Positions 63,714-64,000 of a stretch of DNA of 64,000 bases are shown piece after piece. The translations under genes were made by a program, and so were the position numbers. The notes under the pieces were generated by a model. It ran no database searches, was not told the DNA's origin, and saw only the letters and a list, made by a program, of their open reading frames with translations. Positions within the stretch are counted from its first letter, which is position 1; every line of letters begins with the position of its first letter. Source of the stretch: UBA1189 sp964570685 (GTDB taxonomy: Bacteria; Bacteroidota; Bacteroidia; Bacteroidales; Bacteroidaceae); the NCBI GenBank assembly GCA_964570685.1, contig CAZMZC010000004.1, positions 28,398 to 92,397 on the forward strand, given 5' to 3'.

Positions 63714-64000
63714 TCATCCTGTTCTTCTGAAAATATCTCTATAGACTTTGTTCGGAGAATAGATGTTCAGTATGTGCTGCCTGGCCATTTTTATCCATTT
63801 GGCAGGGACAGAAATGAACTTGAAGACAAAAGCCTTGATACGGTTGTTTTTCTTGAGTCCAAAATGCTTGATTCTGTGTAAGCATTCGACGAAATACCGG
63901 CGCACCCGCAAAACCCTGTGTTTGTCTTCTTGTATATTTTTCTTATGTAAGCATTCGATAAAGTGCCCATTGTCCCCCTTACAGTTGGATTGTACCTTTG
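63714..64000 (-). mobile_element. IS4-like transposase, C-terminal part (cut by right edge)
   Basis: The minus-strand frame is open from the window edge to a stop at 63714, giving 94 residues and the stop. The visible sequence includes KGDNGHFIECLHKK, KNNRIKAFVFKFISVPAKW and ARQHILNIYSP. This matches the C-terminal end of IS4/IS1380-type DDE transposases from Bacteroidales as I remember them; the catalytic region lies outside. The frame appears intact. The element's terminal repeat should lie between about 63600 and 63713 but was not identified. Confidence 0.7.

Noticed and set aside
1..64000. tRNA, rRNA or riboswitch genes
   Set aside because: I looked through the intergenic gaps and saw no cloverleaf with a TTCGA-type arm and no recognisable riboswitch. 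A dedicated RNA search could still find something I missed.

Overview
The window is a stretch of Bacteroidales chromosome, most likely from the Prevotella/Paraprevotella side of the order. The reasons are: promoters of the Bacteroidetes type (TTTG or TTG, about 20 bp, then TAnnTTTG) in front of many genes; weak Shine-Dalgarno sequences; the long insert-bearing form of IspG; two SusC/SusD pairs; and secreted proteins with C-terminal tails that look like type IX secretion (T9SS) sorting domains. Genus level is inference.

Left half (1-25.7 kb) is mostly housekeeping. It starts with a RhuM-family gene cut by the window edge, then signal peptidase I, an acyl-CoA ligase and a membrane-anchored LytTR regulator (all minus strand). 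A fabH-fabF-fabZ set follows on the plus strand. Next, on the minus strand, come purE-ispG-DUF456-ruvB, then an envelope group (lytic transglycosylase, OmpR-type response regulator, histidine kinase) and dacB. The plus strand carries nadB and queG. A minus-strand SulP transporter follows. The plus strand then has a U32-family protein, a secreted GH123/DUF4091-like protein, pyrE and a SRPBCC protein.

Right half (26-63.6 kb) is an all-plus-strand block of exported proteins. Two giant modular secreted proteins (1776 and 1765 aa) share modules and promoter/leader layout. Between them lies a 1-kb gene-free spacer holding a perfect 129-bp inverted repeat around a cluster of CACCGCGGTG palindromes. 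Then comes a pectin-type polysaccharide utilisation locus: a GH105 unsaturated glycuronyl hydrolase, two tandemly duplicated secreted proteins whose last 2 kb are almost identical, a PL1 pectate lyase with a T9SS tail, a fasciclin lipoprotein, SusC, SusD, two more fasciclin lipoproteins, and a second SusC/SusD pair. The likely division of labour is that surface PL1 cuts homogalacturonan or a similar pectin, SusC/D pairs with fasciclin lipoproteins capture and import oligosaccharides, and GH105 removes the unsaturated uronic acid. No dedicated regulator of the locus lies inside the window. The window ends in the C-terminal part of an IS4-like transposase.

The most unusual signals are the inverted-repeat/palindrome spacer, the mosaic tandem duplication, and two sets of TTTTTCACnCC direct repeats. 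One set is placed like an activator site upstream of the LytTR gene's own promoter. The other has three copies at an exact 22-bp period upstream of the pectate lyase gene.
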